This document shows, one piece after another, positions 11,565 to 22,860 of a stretch of DNA of 64,000 nt (position 1 is its first letter; every line of letters starts with the position of its first letter). The notes beneath the pieces are model-generated. The model ran no database searches. It was not told the origin of the DNA and saw only the letters and a program-made list of their open reading frames with translations. A program made the translations under genes and the position numbers. Where the stretch lies: the NCBI GenBank assembly GCA_029168955.1, contig JAPDOI010000426.1, positions 62,001 to 126,000 of the forward strand, read 5' to 3'. The stretch comes from Aplectana chamaeleonis (Eukaryota > Nematoda > Chromadorea > Rhabditida > Cosmocercidae).

Positions 11565-12248
11565 CGGCAGTGTCCACGATAGAAAAACCGTATTTTAGTT
11601 TTCGTTGTGTTTGGGTAGGTAAATCCATTAAGAAGAGGTTAATAGGGGATAGCCCACAGAACCTTTAAGTATAGGAGCAAAACTATTTGAAGAAATCTCT
11701 GAAGAAAGTAATTATGCCTGTTTGTGTGTTTCGGGAGACTGCGGACAACGCATTGAAATATTCGAAAATTCGATGTTTGTTCCTACGGTAACACGAACTC
11801 AGGGTAACTGTTATAGGACGTGGGCGGAGTGGCCCAATGGGTTGGTTGGCCCTCGAGATTTTCACCCACTTACCGACCGTTTTCGCTGCACTTCCGTTCT
11901 TAGTCTTCTTAGAGGGACCCAAAGCTAACGTTTTAGCCAAAAATCGGGCAGCTTTTTCACTGTGAATTTTGCCTTCAAGCGTGCTACTAGCTTCCGCAAG
12001 CGCGCGCTAATGCCGAAATGTGCGCGAATTAATCTGGCTGGACAAGGCGGAGTTGCTTATCGCATGGAAAGACTTCAGTCCTTCATACCGGTCAATCCTT
12101 ACATTCTCAATATTATGACGTCACACAAGAGGTCCTGCTTGGGCGGAAAAATCGCTCTCTCGTCATTTTCTGCACTTCTTCCTCACGCTGCTGTCACATT
12201 AAGCTCCTGACCTAAACTGAACATCCAGAATTGATCGTGACACTGCCT
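11565..12248. mobile_element. composite TTAA-flanked element with inverted M3 inside
   Basis: TTAA lies at 11561-11564 and 12249-12252. The outer ends are CGGCAGTGTCCACGATA and GATCGTGACACTGCCT. The interior from about 11700 to 11974 is an inverted M3 interior whose own decayed end is CACTGTGAATTTTGCCT. One family member therefore appears to have inserted in another. Confidence 0.6.
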
Positions 12249-12252
12249 TTAA

Positions 12253-13005
12253 GATCCTGAGCGCACGCAAAACCCGCTCATGGAACGGTCCACCCATCGA
12301 CCTATCATGGGACTGTGTGAGCCAACATTAGTTCATTGCTCTCCGCATAAGTCCTCCACCCCATATGTTTTTGTAGTTTTCAGGGCGTTCTCACCCGTTT
12401 ATCATCGCGGTTGATTCAACCATTTCTTCAACCGTCTGTTTTAAGTTGGAATGTGGGAACGATTTTTATTATGAACACTCCTTGAAGCATTCCACCGCGG
12501 AGTTAAAAAGCTAAGAAGTTCATTTCGGAACTTTCAGAATCAAATACCTGGAGAACCTAAATGAGCGCTTTCTCGCAGCCCCTCCCCATTCAAGGAAACG
12601 TCAAAGTTCACGCCGGTCCGATTTGGATTGTCCGCAAATAGTGTTGCGTTGCGTTCGGTATCAAAACTTTACAGTAGCACACAATTCCTTTGAGTGGCAG
12701 CTAAGAATCACTTCATTGGCAAGATGAGCGGTCAGACACACTTTGAGTGTCTGCACAAAAGATGTCTCTGAGATTTTCAGGGAAGTTTGACTTCTAGTCG
12801 CTGAGTGGTTCGCAGCCATATTCGCTGCAAAGAACACTTTCATTCACAAATTTATTGAGCCCTCACGTCTGGTTGAAAGAAAAACTTGTTATGTAGTGGA
12901 TGCTGCTTGTCCTCGCAGAATCATCTTTTCCTCACCATCGAATTTGCCCAACAATTGGATCTCGGCGCCCTACGGAAAACTGGTCATTTCCCAGTCCTTA
13001 TAAAG
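12253..13005. other. no feature recognised
   Basis: AT-rich, with only short frames (12661-12843 -) that lack motifs. Confidence 0.35.
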
Positions 13006-13009
13006 TTAA

Positions 13010-13953
13010 AGGCAGCATACACGCGCACAAAAATAGGCTGAGATAAAGAAGTTAATTCACTCATACGACCAATACTAAAACGCCTACGTCATTGGAAGCG
13101 TCAAAAACGAGCAAAAGCGAACGTTTTCAAGCAATAAAGTTGTATGAGAAGGTGGGGTTCCACAGGCAAAGTGGGCGGGGTTCCATACTTCGCTGTTGAA
13201 AATTGCTCGAGAAAGGTCATTTTGGCTATCATTCGAGGCTTTAAAAGGCGCAAGCGTTCAGCACCAGGCCATGCGAGTGGGTCAACATCAATAGTCCAAT
13301 CATGTTTGCGCTTAAAGGCAGTGTCCACGATGAAAATCATGCCTTATTTTTTCATATTTTGTATAGCTTGGGCTACTTAGTGAACGAAAATGTCGAAAAA
13401 GCCCTTTGAAAACCTTCATTTTGAGAGAAAATCAGTTTGAATACACTGTTAAAGTGAATTTGAACTTCGCGTCAAAACCGTTTTTGAAGTTTTTCTGCAT
13501 TTGTAGACCTCCTCACTGTCATTCTCGAAGTTTTCGTGCATGTGGGGTTTGTACCGCAACTGTTTTTCATGTTGTTTGACGACCACATCCACAATCTATG
13601 AAAAAGTGGTAGATGAGCGACCCAGAAGTGGTAGATGATCGACCCCACAGCAGTTTTCTGGTTGCCCTAACTTTTAAAGGGCACATTTCTGAGCCTCAAG
13701 TTTCGTAGGTGTTGTCCGCTAGCCCGGATTGTTTGATTGAAAACATAAAATTGAAAGTGATTCTCATTGCGCACGATGCCTTTAGGTGCCTTCTCGAGAG
13801 TGTTGTCTGCTTTCAACCAACTTCGAAAACAATCCGTTGTCACTTCATTTCCGTCATTTTTTAGGTTTTTTTTTCTCAAATCTCAAGTCTAGCAACTCCA
13901 AGCCTTTGATTCATACCATTAAATCGAAGCATATTTGGGCGTGTATGCTGCCT
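13010..13953. mobile_element. TTAA-type element with GCATACACGC ends, carrying R7
   Basis: The ends are AGGCAGCATACACGC after TTAA (13006-13009) and GCGTGTATGCTGCCT before a mutated TTGA. Inside, at 13312-13315, a second TTAA starts an AGGCAGTGTCCACGATG end that leads into repeat R7 (13316 to about 13600). A second inverted start (GGAGCATACACGC) follows directly at about 13960. No coding is seen. Confidence 0.5.
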
Positions 13954-14862
13954 TTGAAGGGAGCATACACGCTTGTAAACGTGTTTGAGATAACTACGGA
14001 AATAGAATCGTATGGTTCAGAACACAACGCCCACGCATTTTGAGGCTTCAAAAATAACCCATAGGAAAATTAGGGAATCAGTTGAACCGATTTTGAATTT
14101 ATATGGATCACACAGGCCCCAAGTGGCGTCTTCGCGTAACCTATACCACGGGCCTCAAAAGAAAAGCCATTTCAATGTGACCCGAAGTGAGCTAGAAGAA
14201 AACTTTGCGAGTATGTCTGCGCACCTTGTAGTAAAAATTGAGAGTGTCTCCTGTTCAGTCCTATATCTTACAAAGTGAAGCGCTCCAAACGGTAAGTAGA
14301 CCCCAAAAATTTCAGTTTCTTTTTTTCACTCACAAAACCGCTTACAGAGTTTGGTCAGAAAGCGCGCATTGACGCGTTTCCTGCCTTTTCGCCCTTTTTG
14401 AATTATTTGCTTCAGATTCAACTTTGAGCGAAACTTGGGTGTTTTTCATGGTCTTGGCGTCGAAGGCTACCCAGTGGTCCTTGTGTGGGTTCCGTTAAGA
14501 GCGTTGAGAACTATATAACTATTGCAATCAGCCAGATTTGTACATAGGGGCACGACCGTCTCTGTCTGCGTTTCCTTGTGTCTACCGTATACAGAGAGCT
14601 GCTTGAGTGAGAAACTTTTATAATTTCAAACGAAATTCCGACATTGGATGTATCAATGTATAGCCTCAACGCCAGGATCATTAATATTACCTTTGTTTCA
14701 CAGAATTGTGAGTTTGAAGCCAGTTATTTAAAAAGGACGAAAAGGATACATCGTCGCGCCCTTTTTAACCATATCTTACGAGCGGTAGTGTGCATTACGT
14801 TTAATTTCCTATTTGGGGGTGGGGGTAAGGGTCATGATACGATCAAAGGTTCTTTCGTGGTC
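13954..14862. other. unassigned; possible 33-nt microexon
   Basis: The frame at 14012-14278 has no motif. A short segment, TCCTATATCTT to CCAAACG, lies between TGTTCAG and GTAAGTAG at about 14259-14291 and is open in two frames. It is too short to claim as an exon. Confidence 0.25.
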
Positions 14863-15057
14863 TAACTCGCCTTTCATGCTTTTGCGAAAGCGGCAAATGT
14901 CGCACTTGGGCCCACAGCAAAATCAGCATTTTGCGGCATTTGTCGCGAATCGCTGGGGCGGCGGCTGCGTTTGCCGCTATTTATCGTGCCGGGACCGTGA
15001 CCGGGCTGGGCATTTTGCCAAACATCCCGGCTGTGGTGAAATCAGGTGATTACTCAC

Positions 15058-15514
15058 CAGGGGTTTGCGTTAATGGAAATTTTTTTTCGTTAACCGTTAA
15101 TCGTTAATTTTTGAAAAAAAACGCGTCAATCCGTTAATGCGTTAACACGTTAATTTTGCATTTCGTTAACAATTTCGAAAACATTACCTGACCACCACGA
15201 AAATCGATAAATAACCAGACGTCCCAAAAAAAAAACATGAAACACGTTCCATACCAAACACCGCAGTCCGTACACTCCAAACTTGGAAATCATCTTCATG
15301 GATTATTAATACTATCAGCCAGAACAATAAACGAATACTCTTCAAGAATAGGAATCTTGACATGCGAAAAGCATAGATGGATGGAACATTAACGAAATAA
15401 AAATTAACGTGATTTCGGGACTTTTTCGTTAACCGTCAATCGTTAATTTTTGAAAAAAAACCGCGTTAACCCGTTAATGCGTTAACACGTTAACGTTATT
15501 AACGCACAGACCTG
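15058..15514. mobile_element. hAT-like MITE inserted in the TSD of element B
   Basis: The ends are CAGGGGTTTGCGTTAAT and ATTAACGCACAGACCTG. The 8-bp duplication TTACTCAC lies at 15050-15057 and 15515-15522. CAGG-type ends with an 8-bp TSD fit hAT. The AT-rich interior is built from repeated CGTTAACCGTTAATCG-like motifs near both ends, as expected for subterminal transposase sites. No coding. Confidence 0.8.
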
Positions 15515-16039
15515 TTACTCACCATGTTACGTAAAGATACCTCTAGTCGCCGTCGCGCGGCGAGGTGTGATGGAGCGCGCTTGTCACACCACGCACACAT
15601 ACACACACCGCTAGTCGCATAGTGGTGAGGCCAATGCTGGCAGAGTTTTGATTCATATCGCATACCGTTTTTCTAGGATACATTTTTAGCCCAAATACTG
15701 ACATTGGATCCATTATTAGAGCTAATTTTCAATTGTAGTGGAAAGCGACCACGCCAACACCTGCTGAACTAACAGCACCTGAGTATTTCGTTAATGATGA
15801 CAACTTGCTCATTCACAGGGATTTTCAGGGATTTACGCTTCTTTCCTCAACACGTGTTCAATGATGTATTCAACATTACCTTCTAAATGTATCAAAATAT
15901 ATTATATAGGCTCGCAAAAAATCAATAATTAACAACACATTTCTTCATGAGAAAGTTTGATTATGAATTCATGCTATCGGATGCAATTTTTGATAACCCA
16001 GTTCTATGTTAAGCTGAGCTCCAGTTATCTCCTCCTCTG

Positions 16040-16570
16040 CGGGCAAATTCACTTCCTCTAGATGCTGTGGTTCCGTCTCAGGAGAATCACTTTACAGCTC
16101 GTCGGCTTCCAAGTCAAAATTGCAAACGTCTACAGTACTGTCCTGCTGATCTAGGTCGCCATAGGTCTTAACGGCATGCCTATGCTTACAGGAAATGCCC
16201 GTTCTATTATCTTGGCACGTGCAGAATATAGTTGTACACGAACGAAATTTTCGAAAAACTTCCGAAAGATTTTTCGAAAATTTTTTCGTTTGTCTTCGTT
16301 CGTTCGAAATTTCGTCGAACGAACTTTTTTTTCAAATTTCGTTCGTTCGAAATTTCGTCGCACGAAATTTTTTTGATTTTCGGTCGTTTGAAATCTTGTC
16401 GAACGAAATTTTTTCATTTTTCGTTCGTTCGAAAAGATTTCGAACGAATAAATTTCGATTTTCGTTCGTTCGACATTTTTTTCGAAAATGTACAACTATA
16501 GTGCAGAACCAAGAGTAGGGGCACACGTCGCAGAGACGACAGTGAAGGTTGCTTTGGAAGAAAAAATCGA
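16040..16570 (-). pseudogene. MULE transposase C-terminal relic with SWIM zinc finger
   Basis: Read on the minus strand, with element 16227-16500 and one TSD copy removed, the frame runs through LHCRLCDVCPYSWF into CTCQDNRTGISCKHRHAV. This is C-x-C-x8-C-x-H, the SWIM finger found near the C-terminus of MULE transposases. The first Cys codon is at 16221-16223, the second at 16215-16217, the third at 16188-16190 and the His at 16182-16184. An acidic tail follows and is broken by an in-frame TAA at about 16094-16096. The upstream DDE core was not recognised. The insertion falls inside the finger, so the gene is dead. Confidence 0.6.
16227..16500. mobile_element. 8-bp-TSD element F made of degenerate CGAACGAAA repeats
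   Basis: The ends are TATAGTTGTACA and TGTACAACTATA. The duplication GTGCAGAA lies at 16219-16226 and 16501-16508. The interior is almost wholly a degenerate palindromic repeat of TTCGTTCGTTCGAAATTTCG type, so all six frames stay open as Phe/Arg/Lys-rich nonsense. It interrupts the SWIM finger of element B. Confidence 0.8.
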
Positions 16571-17133
16571 CGGTTTTTGAATCTTAAAATTCTAAGTTCT
16601 GAATATAACATCACATTGCAAAAGCATCTTCCCTGCCACTTAACGATGTAAGATTTATCTGAGTCTGCCGACTCAACGTTCCACTCATTGTTCCACTCAG
16701 TTTACGATATTTTCCAGATTTTCTGAAATCCACCGATCTCTGCATTAATGTGAGGCAGTGTTTCTCGCACTCTATCGTTAACCATTGCTAAACCAGAATA
16801 AATTTCTTCTCTTCTCCTCTTAGGGTGAATTAATATAAACGATACATATGTTCGTTTCTTTGAAACATCTAAGAATGCTCCCACACGAGAGGCTCGCAGG
16901 CGAAAGTTGCATCGTGCTCAGTTGGTTCAATTACGTGTGGATAGACTTGACGCACCTGCGCAAATTATGACGAGAAACATAACCATATAAGTTGTTCCTC
17001 ACTCCTCTGTTTGTTTCATCACCATGCGACTAGCGGTGTGTGGATGTGACAAGCGCGCCCCATCACACCTCGCCGCGCCAGCCGCGCCGCGCGACGGCGA
17101 CTAGAGGTATCTTTACGTAACATGATTACTCAC

Positions 17134-17243
17134 ACATTTTCAATATTCAGAAGAAGATTTCAGTGAAAATATTTGGATATTATGGGTAGCATTGGAAAAA
17201 CCTGCATTTCCGAGCCTATATCAGAGAGTATACTGTCTAATTC
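17134..17243. other. element A sequence between B and C, with left TSD of C
   Basis: Residual sequence of element A. The 9-bp target duplication of C, GTCTAATTC, lies at 17235-17243 and is repeated at 22558-22566. Confidence 0.6.
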
Positions 17244-18386
17244 GATGCTACGTAAATCTACCACACCTCGCCTCTGTCGGGGACGCGCGCTCGCGCCGCG
17301 GCGTCGCATTGGAGCGCTCTTTCTCACAGCCCACTGCAGTTCCTCGCTCGTACAATACTCTAACTAGGTGAATTGCGATATTTAGTGTATGTTAGGGTTA
17401 CATCGGCCTCCAAACGGCGCGTATAACTGCAGTGTTAGGGTAGACGACACTCGACAACGTCATTCTCGCAAAATTACTAAGAAAAGGAAATAGATGAATT
17501 CAAGTTGGTTCGGTATACTAATTGCAACACATGTGTTCCTTCACAGATTGGTCAATACAAGATGAATGCATGAGAAAGTGGTGCTCCAATACTCATCTCT
17601 CATTTGTCGTCTGGCAACAGCGTTTCCAAATTTTTCAGGGTATAATCTACAAGCCAGAGAGAATAATATACAATCTAGAAGTGTGAAACATCGCAGAATT
17701 CGCTTTATTTGTGGGTCATATGTCACTGGACGGTCCAGCTCCGGCGCTGGGTGCCCTGCGCATCATCTCCTATAGTTGTTCATGAAGGGCCTTGACGCTG
17801 TTAGTCTTCGATGTGTGTTTTTTCTGTTTTGCTCGATGAATGTGTTCTATATCTTTCATTACTACCTGATTCGCAAGCGTTAGACACTTTTCGTGTGAGA
17901 AACAGCATATTTACGGTGTTACCGTAGTCTCTGATGTTTTCCAATTTCTTTGTCCACGGAAGACCTATGCATAAACGAAATGCAATTTTTTCACATTCGT
18001 CCGATAGGCATAGCTAGATCAAAATTAATTTCGAAAGTTTCTATTCACAGAGAAGCAAAAGGACTAAGTAACGCATTGAATTTTGGTCAACACATTCACA
18101 GTACAGACCATCGCCGCGGACCAGGCTTTCCCCTCTTTTTATGACTTGAAGGTCTTAACGTGGCGATATGGTGATTCTAAGCATTTAGTATTGCGAATCG
18201 GTACCTGAGGTCCGTGCCGGATGTATTAGTACACCACCAAGCAAGAGAAAATTCTGAAACCTTGTATTCATTTTCGTTGGCAAAGGTGAGACAGAATACT
18301 GTGTTATCCTGTGGACGACCGCATGCTCCATCCTCGGTATGCCTCTCTTGACGATGAATGGCTAATCCCTCTTGACTTCCTTGTTT

Positions 18387-18398
18387 CTTACCACAGAC
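18387..18398. repeat. 12-bp target-site duplication of the RTE (left copy)
   Basis: CTTACCACAGAC is repeated at 21684-21695. The copies sit exactly at the 3' tail and the 5' end of the RTE. Confidence 0.85.
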
Positions 18399-21300
18399 TT
18401 GACTTACTTGACTTAATCGGTTGGCTTTCGCCTGACGCGGTCATTCCGCATCTTCACCGAGGTGTGCCGTCCTAGTAGTCAGCCGTGTCCATTTTTCACG
18501 GTCTTCAGCCACAATTTGAACACATTCCATCCAGCTGTCACTATTCCATTTCCTGCGAAACGAAACATCGCGCCTGAACTGTCTTTCGATGCCGAGTGAC
18601 TTTAAATCCTCTTTAACCACATCCGTCCAGAACTTTCGCCTACGCCCAGGTGGCCGTTTCCAGACAGGATTTGGAAGCATTTTTAAAGCGTGTTGTACGA
18701 GACGATCCGGCGTTCTTCTTAGTATATGCCCGAGCAGTCGAAGTCGACTTTCCATTGCTGCTTGAGATGGCGTTAGGAGATGCTGGCACCTCCCTCGTGT
18801 CAAGCGTTGATGTACTGCGTCGATTTCCTTGTAAAGGTCTTCGTTATGGCATACACGCGGCCAGAAATATCCAAGCAAACGCCTAAAAGCTTCCTCTCCG
18901 TGCAATCCAACCTTTCCATCTGCGTTTTCCGGTGCTGCCCACGTCTCCGATCCGTACATCATGATAGGGCGAATAGCGGATAGGTAGACGCGCAACTTGA
19001 CTTCCTTCGCGATGGTGGTAGACCACAAACACTTGGTTAGAGAATTGAATGCAGACGTAGCTTTCGCACATCGTTGTCGAATATCCGCTGCATAACTACC
19101 ATCGTTCTTCAGCAAACAGCCCAAATAACAGAAATCGTCCACCAGTTCGATACGTTGTCCGTCCATACAAACTCCAGTTGAAGGCCTCTGAGAGACCCAC
19201 ATCTGCTTGCATTTGTCGGGACGAAGACGAAGTCCATAGGCTGCGGCATACTTCGAAACGAGGTTCACAATCCTTTGCAGTTTTGCGTTGTTTTCAGCGA
19301 ATAACACAATGTCGTCGGCGTACTCCAGGTCGACAAGGGAGCGTCCTGATGGTGTTAGGATCACATCCGCAGGAAACTGTTCTGCAACTCTACGCATGAT
19401 GTCATCAACGGCGAAGTTGAAAAAGAAAAGGTCCTGCAACGGCTCCTTGCCTTACTCCTGTTTTCACCTCGAAAGCTGACGTAAATCCGACAGGTGTACG
19501 AACTGCTGCTGTTGTTCCTTTGTTCATGTCCTCGATTAACCGAACATACTTTTCCGGGACTCCATCTGCTCGCAGAGCATTGAGCAATCGATCACGATGA
19601 GGAGAGTCGAACGCGGCTTCAAAGTCCAAAAAAGCAAGCTGTAATGGCTTCGAAAACCGCTGCCACGATTCAATTACTCTTCTCACGACGAACACTTGGT
19701 CGATGGTCGATCTTCCAGGTCGAAAACCGGCTTGCTCATCTCTGGTCGTTCCTTCACGATGTTTGATAAGTCGCTCGAGAATGATACGTTCTAAAACCTT
19801 GTACATGACACGAAGTAGAGAGATTCCTCTGTAGTTCTTAGGATCCGTGACGGATAGCTTCTTGTGAAGAGGTACGATGATCGCATGTCTCCACGAATCG
19901 GGTATCCTTTCGCTCATGAATATGGCACGGATGGTGTTGGTCATTTCACGAATCCCAGACGGAGGAAGAGCTTTCAGCATTTCAGCAGTGATGTTGTCAT
20001 CTCCACCTGCCTTTCCATTCTTCATTTTCCGGACACAATCCAAAACTTCAGACTCAGTCGGCGGTTCCTCACTGACATCGTAATGTGCTCTCTGAACATG
20101 CGGGAGCTCAGGTACTGATGGCGCTGGACGATTCAGTAGTGAACTGAAGTAATCCTTCCATATTGGCAGCGTCGCATCACCAACTGCAACTCCATTGGTA
20201 GTGTTCAAGACAGGAGAACATCTCTTCATCTTCCCGCTATACTGTCGCAGCAACGTGTAGGCTTTCTTCGGATTCTTCTCCTCCCAAGCCTTCTCGAACT
20301 CCTTAGCTCTACACGTCCACTCTCGTTCGCGGTCACTTTGAAGGTGCCGACGCAACTTCCTCCTCAGACGCTTCTCCTCCACGAAGTTTCCTGCAGTTCG
20401 GAGAGCACATACTCTGTTGTAGGTAGATGTTGTTTCTTCTGAGACGTAGGCGAACTTCTTCTTAGGCTGTACAACCGGGAGTGCCTCTTTCGAAGCGTCC
20501 TGGATGCACTTGACAAAAGAATCCGCGTCGCAAAGTTTCTTCTTAGTCCGTACTCCGATGTGAATAGAAACGCGTTGTCGGAAATTCCTTCTGCACTCTT
20601 CATCTCTGAGACTTGTCATGTCAATCCTCTGGAGAGGCTGAGCCCCTCGCTTCCTCTTATGAATCCTCGCAGTGAAGTTCAACAGAACAGGACGGTGATC
20701 CGAATCGAATGCGACATCCCACACAGCTCTAGATCTTCGAATGTCCGATACTGGAATATTCCTCGTCAGGACATAGTCAAGCTGTAGTTTCAAAGTTGTC
20801 ATCTTCCGCTTCCGCTGCTCTTCTGGAGATAGCCGGGTTGGTCCCTGCCACGTCAGCTGATGGCGGCGATGATTCCTCTTGAATGCCGATGCAATAATCA
20901 GACCACTGCGTTCACAAAAGTCGACAAGGCGGTAGCCATTGTCCGATGTTTGCTCCACTGGGTAGAACCATTTACCGAGTACTTCAGATTCCTGATCAAG
21001 TCCCATCTTCGCATTTGCGTCAATCCCCACGACAACAGCATGTTGACAAGGTATCCTGGCCAGCAACGTATTGAGTTCCTCATAAAACGCATCCTTCGAA
21101 TTGTCTTCGGCGGTTTCAGTGGGCGCATGAGCACTCACTATCCACAGATTGAATCCTCTGTGATCCCGCAGTCGTACGAATGCATTCCGACACGACGTTG
21201 AGCCGAACTCCTTGACCATACCATTGAAATCCTTCCTTACAGCTATTGCACAGCCTCCCACTCTCCTATCGTCAGCGTTACCGCAGTAGATGGTGTACTC

Positions 21301-21683
21301 TCCGACGCTGATGACGGGTCTATCCTTGAGGCGGGTTTCCTGCAAAGCAGCAAACGGTGCATGGAAATAGCTCAGAAGTCTGGATAGCGCAGTTTTTTGG
21401 ATATCACTCGACAGCGATCGACAGTTCAGGGTGGCGAAATTGTGGCTTGTGGCCAAAGACTCCATGACTCCCTAGGTACGGATCCTAAGGTGTTATGGAC
21501 CAGAGGCCTTAGTGTGCCGGACGGCGACACCTTTATGCAATGTGCGGGATACTTTCGCGATATAGTTGTGCACGCTATATCGCTCGAACGTTCCCTGTGT
21601 ACACTCAAACGTCTGCTGGGTTCAGTAGAAGCAGGGGCACCAACGAGCAGGTACCAACAGACTTGTATACACACCCCCAACAC
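18399..21683 (-). mobile_element. full-length RTE-clade non-LTR retrotransposon
   Basis: This is a 3285-bp element on the minus strand. It is bounded by a 12-bp duplication and has a 5' leader of about 220 nt, one long EN-RT reading frame, and a 3' UTR of only about 40 nt ending in the short tandem AAGTCAAGTAAGTCAA. A very short 3' UTR with a simple-repeat tail and a single EN-RT polyprotein are RTE hallmarks. Insertion within element C makes it the youngest event in this stack. Confidence 0.9.
18441..21465 (-). pseudogene. RTE endonuclease-reverse transcriptase, one frameshift
   Basis: ATG is at 21463-21465. The N-terminal 270 residues form an exonuclease-endonuclease-phosphatase domain that nicks target DNA. 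Visible motifs are QETR (Glu about residue 43), HAPTE (113-117), GIDANAKMG (Asp149, Asn151) and SDHRP (255-259). The reverse transcriptase follows: KNYRGISL (543-550), FRPGRST (581-587), FLDFEAAFD (612-620) and GVRQG (670-674). The frame then breaks at a run of five A on the plus strand (19420-19424). One base too many there ends the first frame at about 19405, and the rest, with YADD and LGHILRRTP, continues in the next frame to 18441. The TTG that starts the second frame is not a real start. Apart from this one base the protein is complete at about 1010 residues. The break could be a mutation or a homopolymer sequencing error. Confidence 0.9.
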
Positions 21684-22566
21684 CTTACCACAGACAGGGC
21701 AGGTAATTTACGAATTCACCAAATGCCGTTCCTCCTTCAGTTCACTGCATTGGTCCTCGGAGTACTGACGAACATTCTTCAAGTGCCGGTAGAAACTCTG
21801 TTTATGGAGCACCTTGCTGCAAACAGGGCACACAGAGTGATCAGCGTCAGCTATATCAGAAGAATTATAATCCTCGAAAGAGGGCTAACATACTTCCCCC
21901 AGCGCGGAAAATTGTTCAAAATCGATTTGGCTCGCTTTCACTGAGTTTCGAAATGTTCTGCGCCACTTAATAGATTCAAAGTGGGCTTAAGTTCGATAAT
22001 CTGGACATCGTTCTAGGAGAAATAAGACAAAAATTGCGATCTATGGAAAATTTTTGCAATTGCTCCTCAGCATACTTTCCCAAACATTACATATACGAGT
22101 TTTCCTGAGCAGAACTGGAGTTTTTAAGCATTATAGTGTGCTCGAAATGACCTTTTTGAACATGAACTAACGGTATGCCGGTATCAGCTCATCGGACTGT
22201 GTGTAAGATATTGGAGCACAACCTTCTCATGCATTCATCTTGTATTGACCAATCTGTGAAGGAACACATGTGTTTCAATTAGTATGCCGAACCCACCTGA
22301 ATTAATCTATACCCTTTTCTTCGTAATTTTTGCGAGAATCGCATTGTCGAGTGTCGTCTACTCTAACACTGCAGCTATACGCGCCGTTTGGAGGCCGATA
22401 TAACCCTAACATACACTAAATATAGCAATTCACCCAGCTAGAGTAGAGTACGTGCGAGGAACTGCAGTGGGCTGTGAGAAAGAGCGCTCCAATGCGACGC
22501 CGCGACGCGAGCGCGCGCCCCCGACGGAGGCGAGGTGTGGTAGATTTACGTAACATCGTCTAATTC

Positions 22567-22860
22567 AGCATAGCTCGGTGATATGGGTTCGGATCAAGCA
22601 CGGCCAAATTGCAACAATCATTTGAATAAATGCTCGTAAAATAACATCGAAACGAGAAGAGCACATCAGGACCAAATGCGTTCAAAATAGTTAGAAATCA
22701 AATGGTGAAATGAAGGATCATAACACATTTAGCGAATAAATCTTCTTGTTGTTCAGCACAATAGATTTGCAGCAAATCACTGAATAATATTGCCAGAATT
22801 TCTAGTATTTGAATAATGACGATGGCGCAGCAGAATTCCAAATGCTAGGAAGAAATCAGC
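22567..22860. other. right internal part of element A
   Basis: AT-rich element A sequence between the TSD of C and the CG-rich inner arm. No coding is seen. Confidence 0.4.

Larger units (their letters stand above)
15523..17124. mobile_element. MULE-like element B
   Basis: Perfect terminal repeats start CATGTTACGTAAAGATACCT at 15523 and end with its complement at 17124. The inverted arms extend about 110 bp (GCGCGCTTGTCACACC faces GGATGTGACAAGCGCGCC). The 9-bp duplication ATTACTCAC lies at 17125-17133. Its left copy at 15049-15057 was later split off by the MITE above. A 9-bp TSD with long inverted repeats is the signature of Mutator-like elements. A SWIM finger relic on the minus strand supports this independently. 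The transposase core was not found, so this copy is non-autonomous. Confidence 0.75.
18177..21884 (-). pseudogene. C2H2 zinc-finger ORF of element C, split by an RTE insertion
   Basis: The first part (21884 down to 21684) encodes an acidic lead-in and CPVCSKVLHKQSFYRHLKN, then an in-frame TAA at 21708-21710, then TCPVCGK. The reading resumes after the RTE at 18398 as CPVCGKKQGSQEGLAIHRQE followed by RH (C-x2-C-x12-H-x4-H) and ends at TAG 18177-18179. The 12-bp duplication lies in the VCGK codons, so the insertion cut the second finger. The finger frame matches across the junction, which confirms both the pseudogene and the RTE boundaries. Whether the fingers belonged to a MULE transposase or to a captured gene is open. 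Confidence 0.65.
17244..22557. mobile_element. MULE-like element C with 0.35-kb inverted repeats
   Basis: The terminal inverted repeats span about 17244-17600 and 22200-22557. They start GATGCTACGTAAATCTACCA and end in the near-complement, with long matching blocks such as GAACACATGTGTTCCTTCAC and CAATGCGACGCCGCG-type sequence. The 9-bp duplication GTCTAATTC flanks it exactly. The first bases (ATGNTACGTAAA) resemble those of element B, so the two are probably related families. Removing the RTE leaves about 2 kb carrying a broken C2H2 zinc-finger frame. No MULE catalytic domain was seen. Confidence 0.75.

Noticed and set aside
16151..16518. Several overlapping Phe/Arg/Lys-rich frames on both strands
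   Set aside because: All come from the degenerate CGAACGAAA repeat of element F, which lacks stops in most frames.
18441..19439. Separate 332-codon gene starting at 19439
   Set aside because: The start is a TTG created by the frameshift. The frame is the C-terminal part of the RTE polyprotein (YADD onwards).
21426..21683. Upstream RTE ORF1 of 85 codons
   Set aside because: It starts with GTG at the element's first base, has no motif and overlaps the EN-RT ORF. A short ORF1 is possible in RTE elements but is not supported here.
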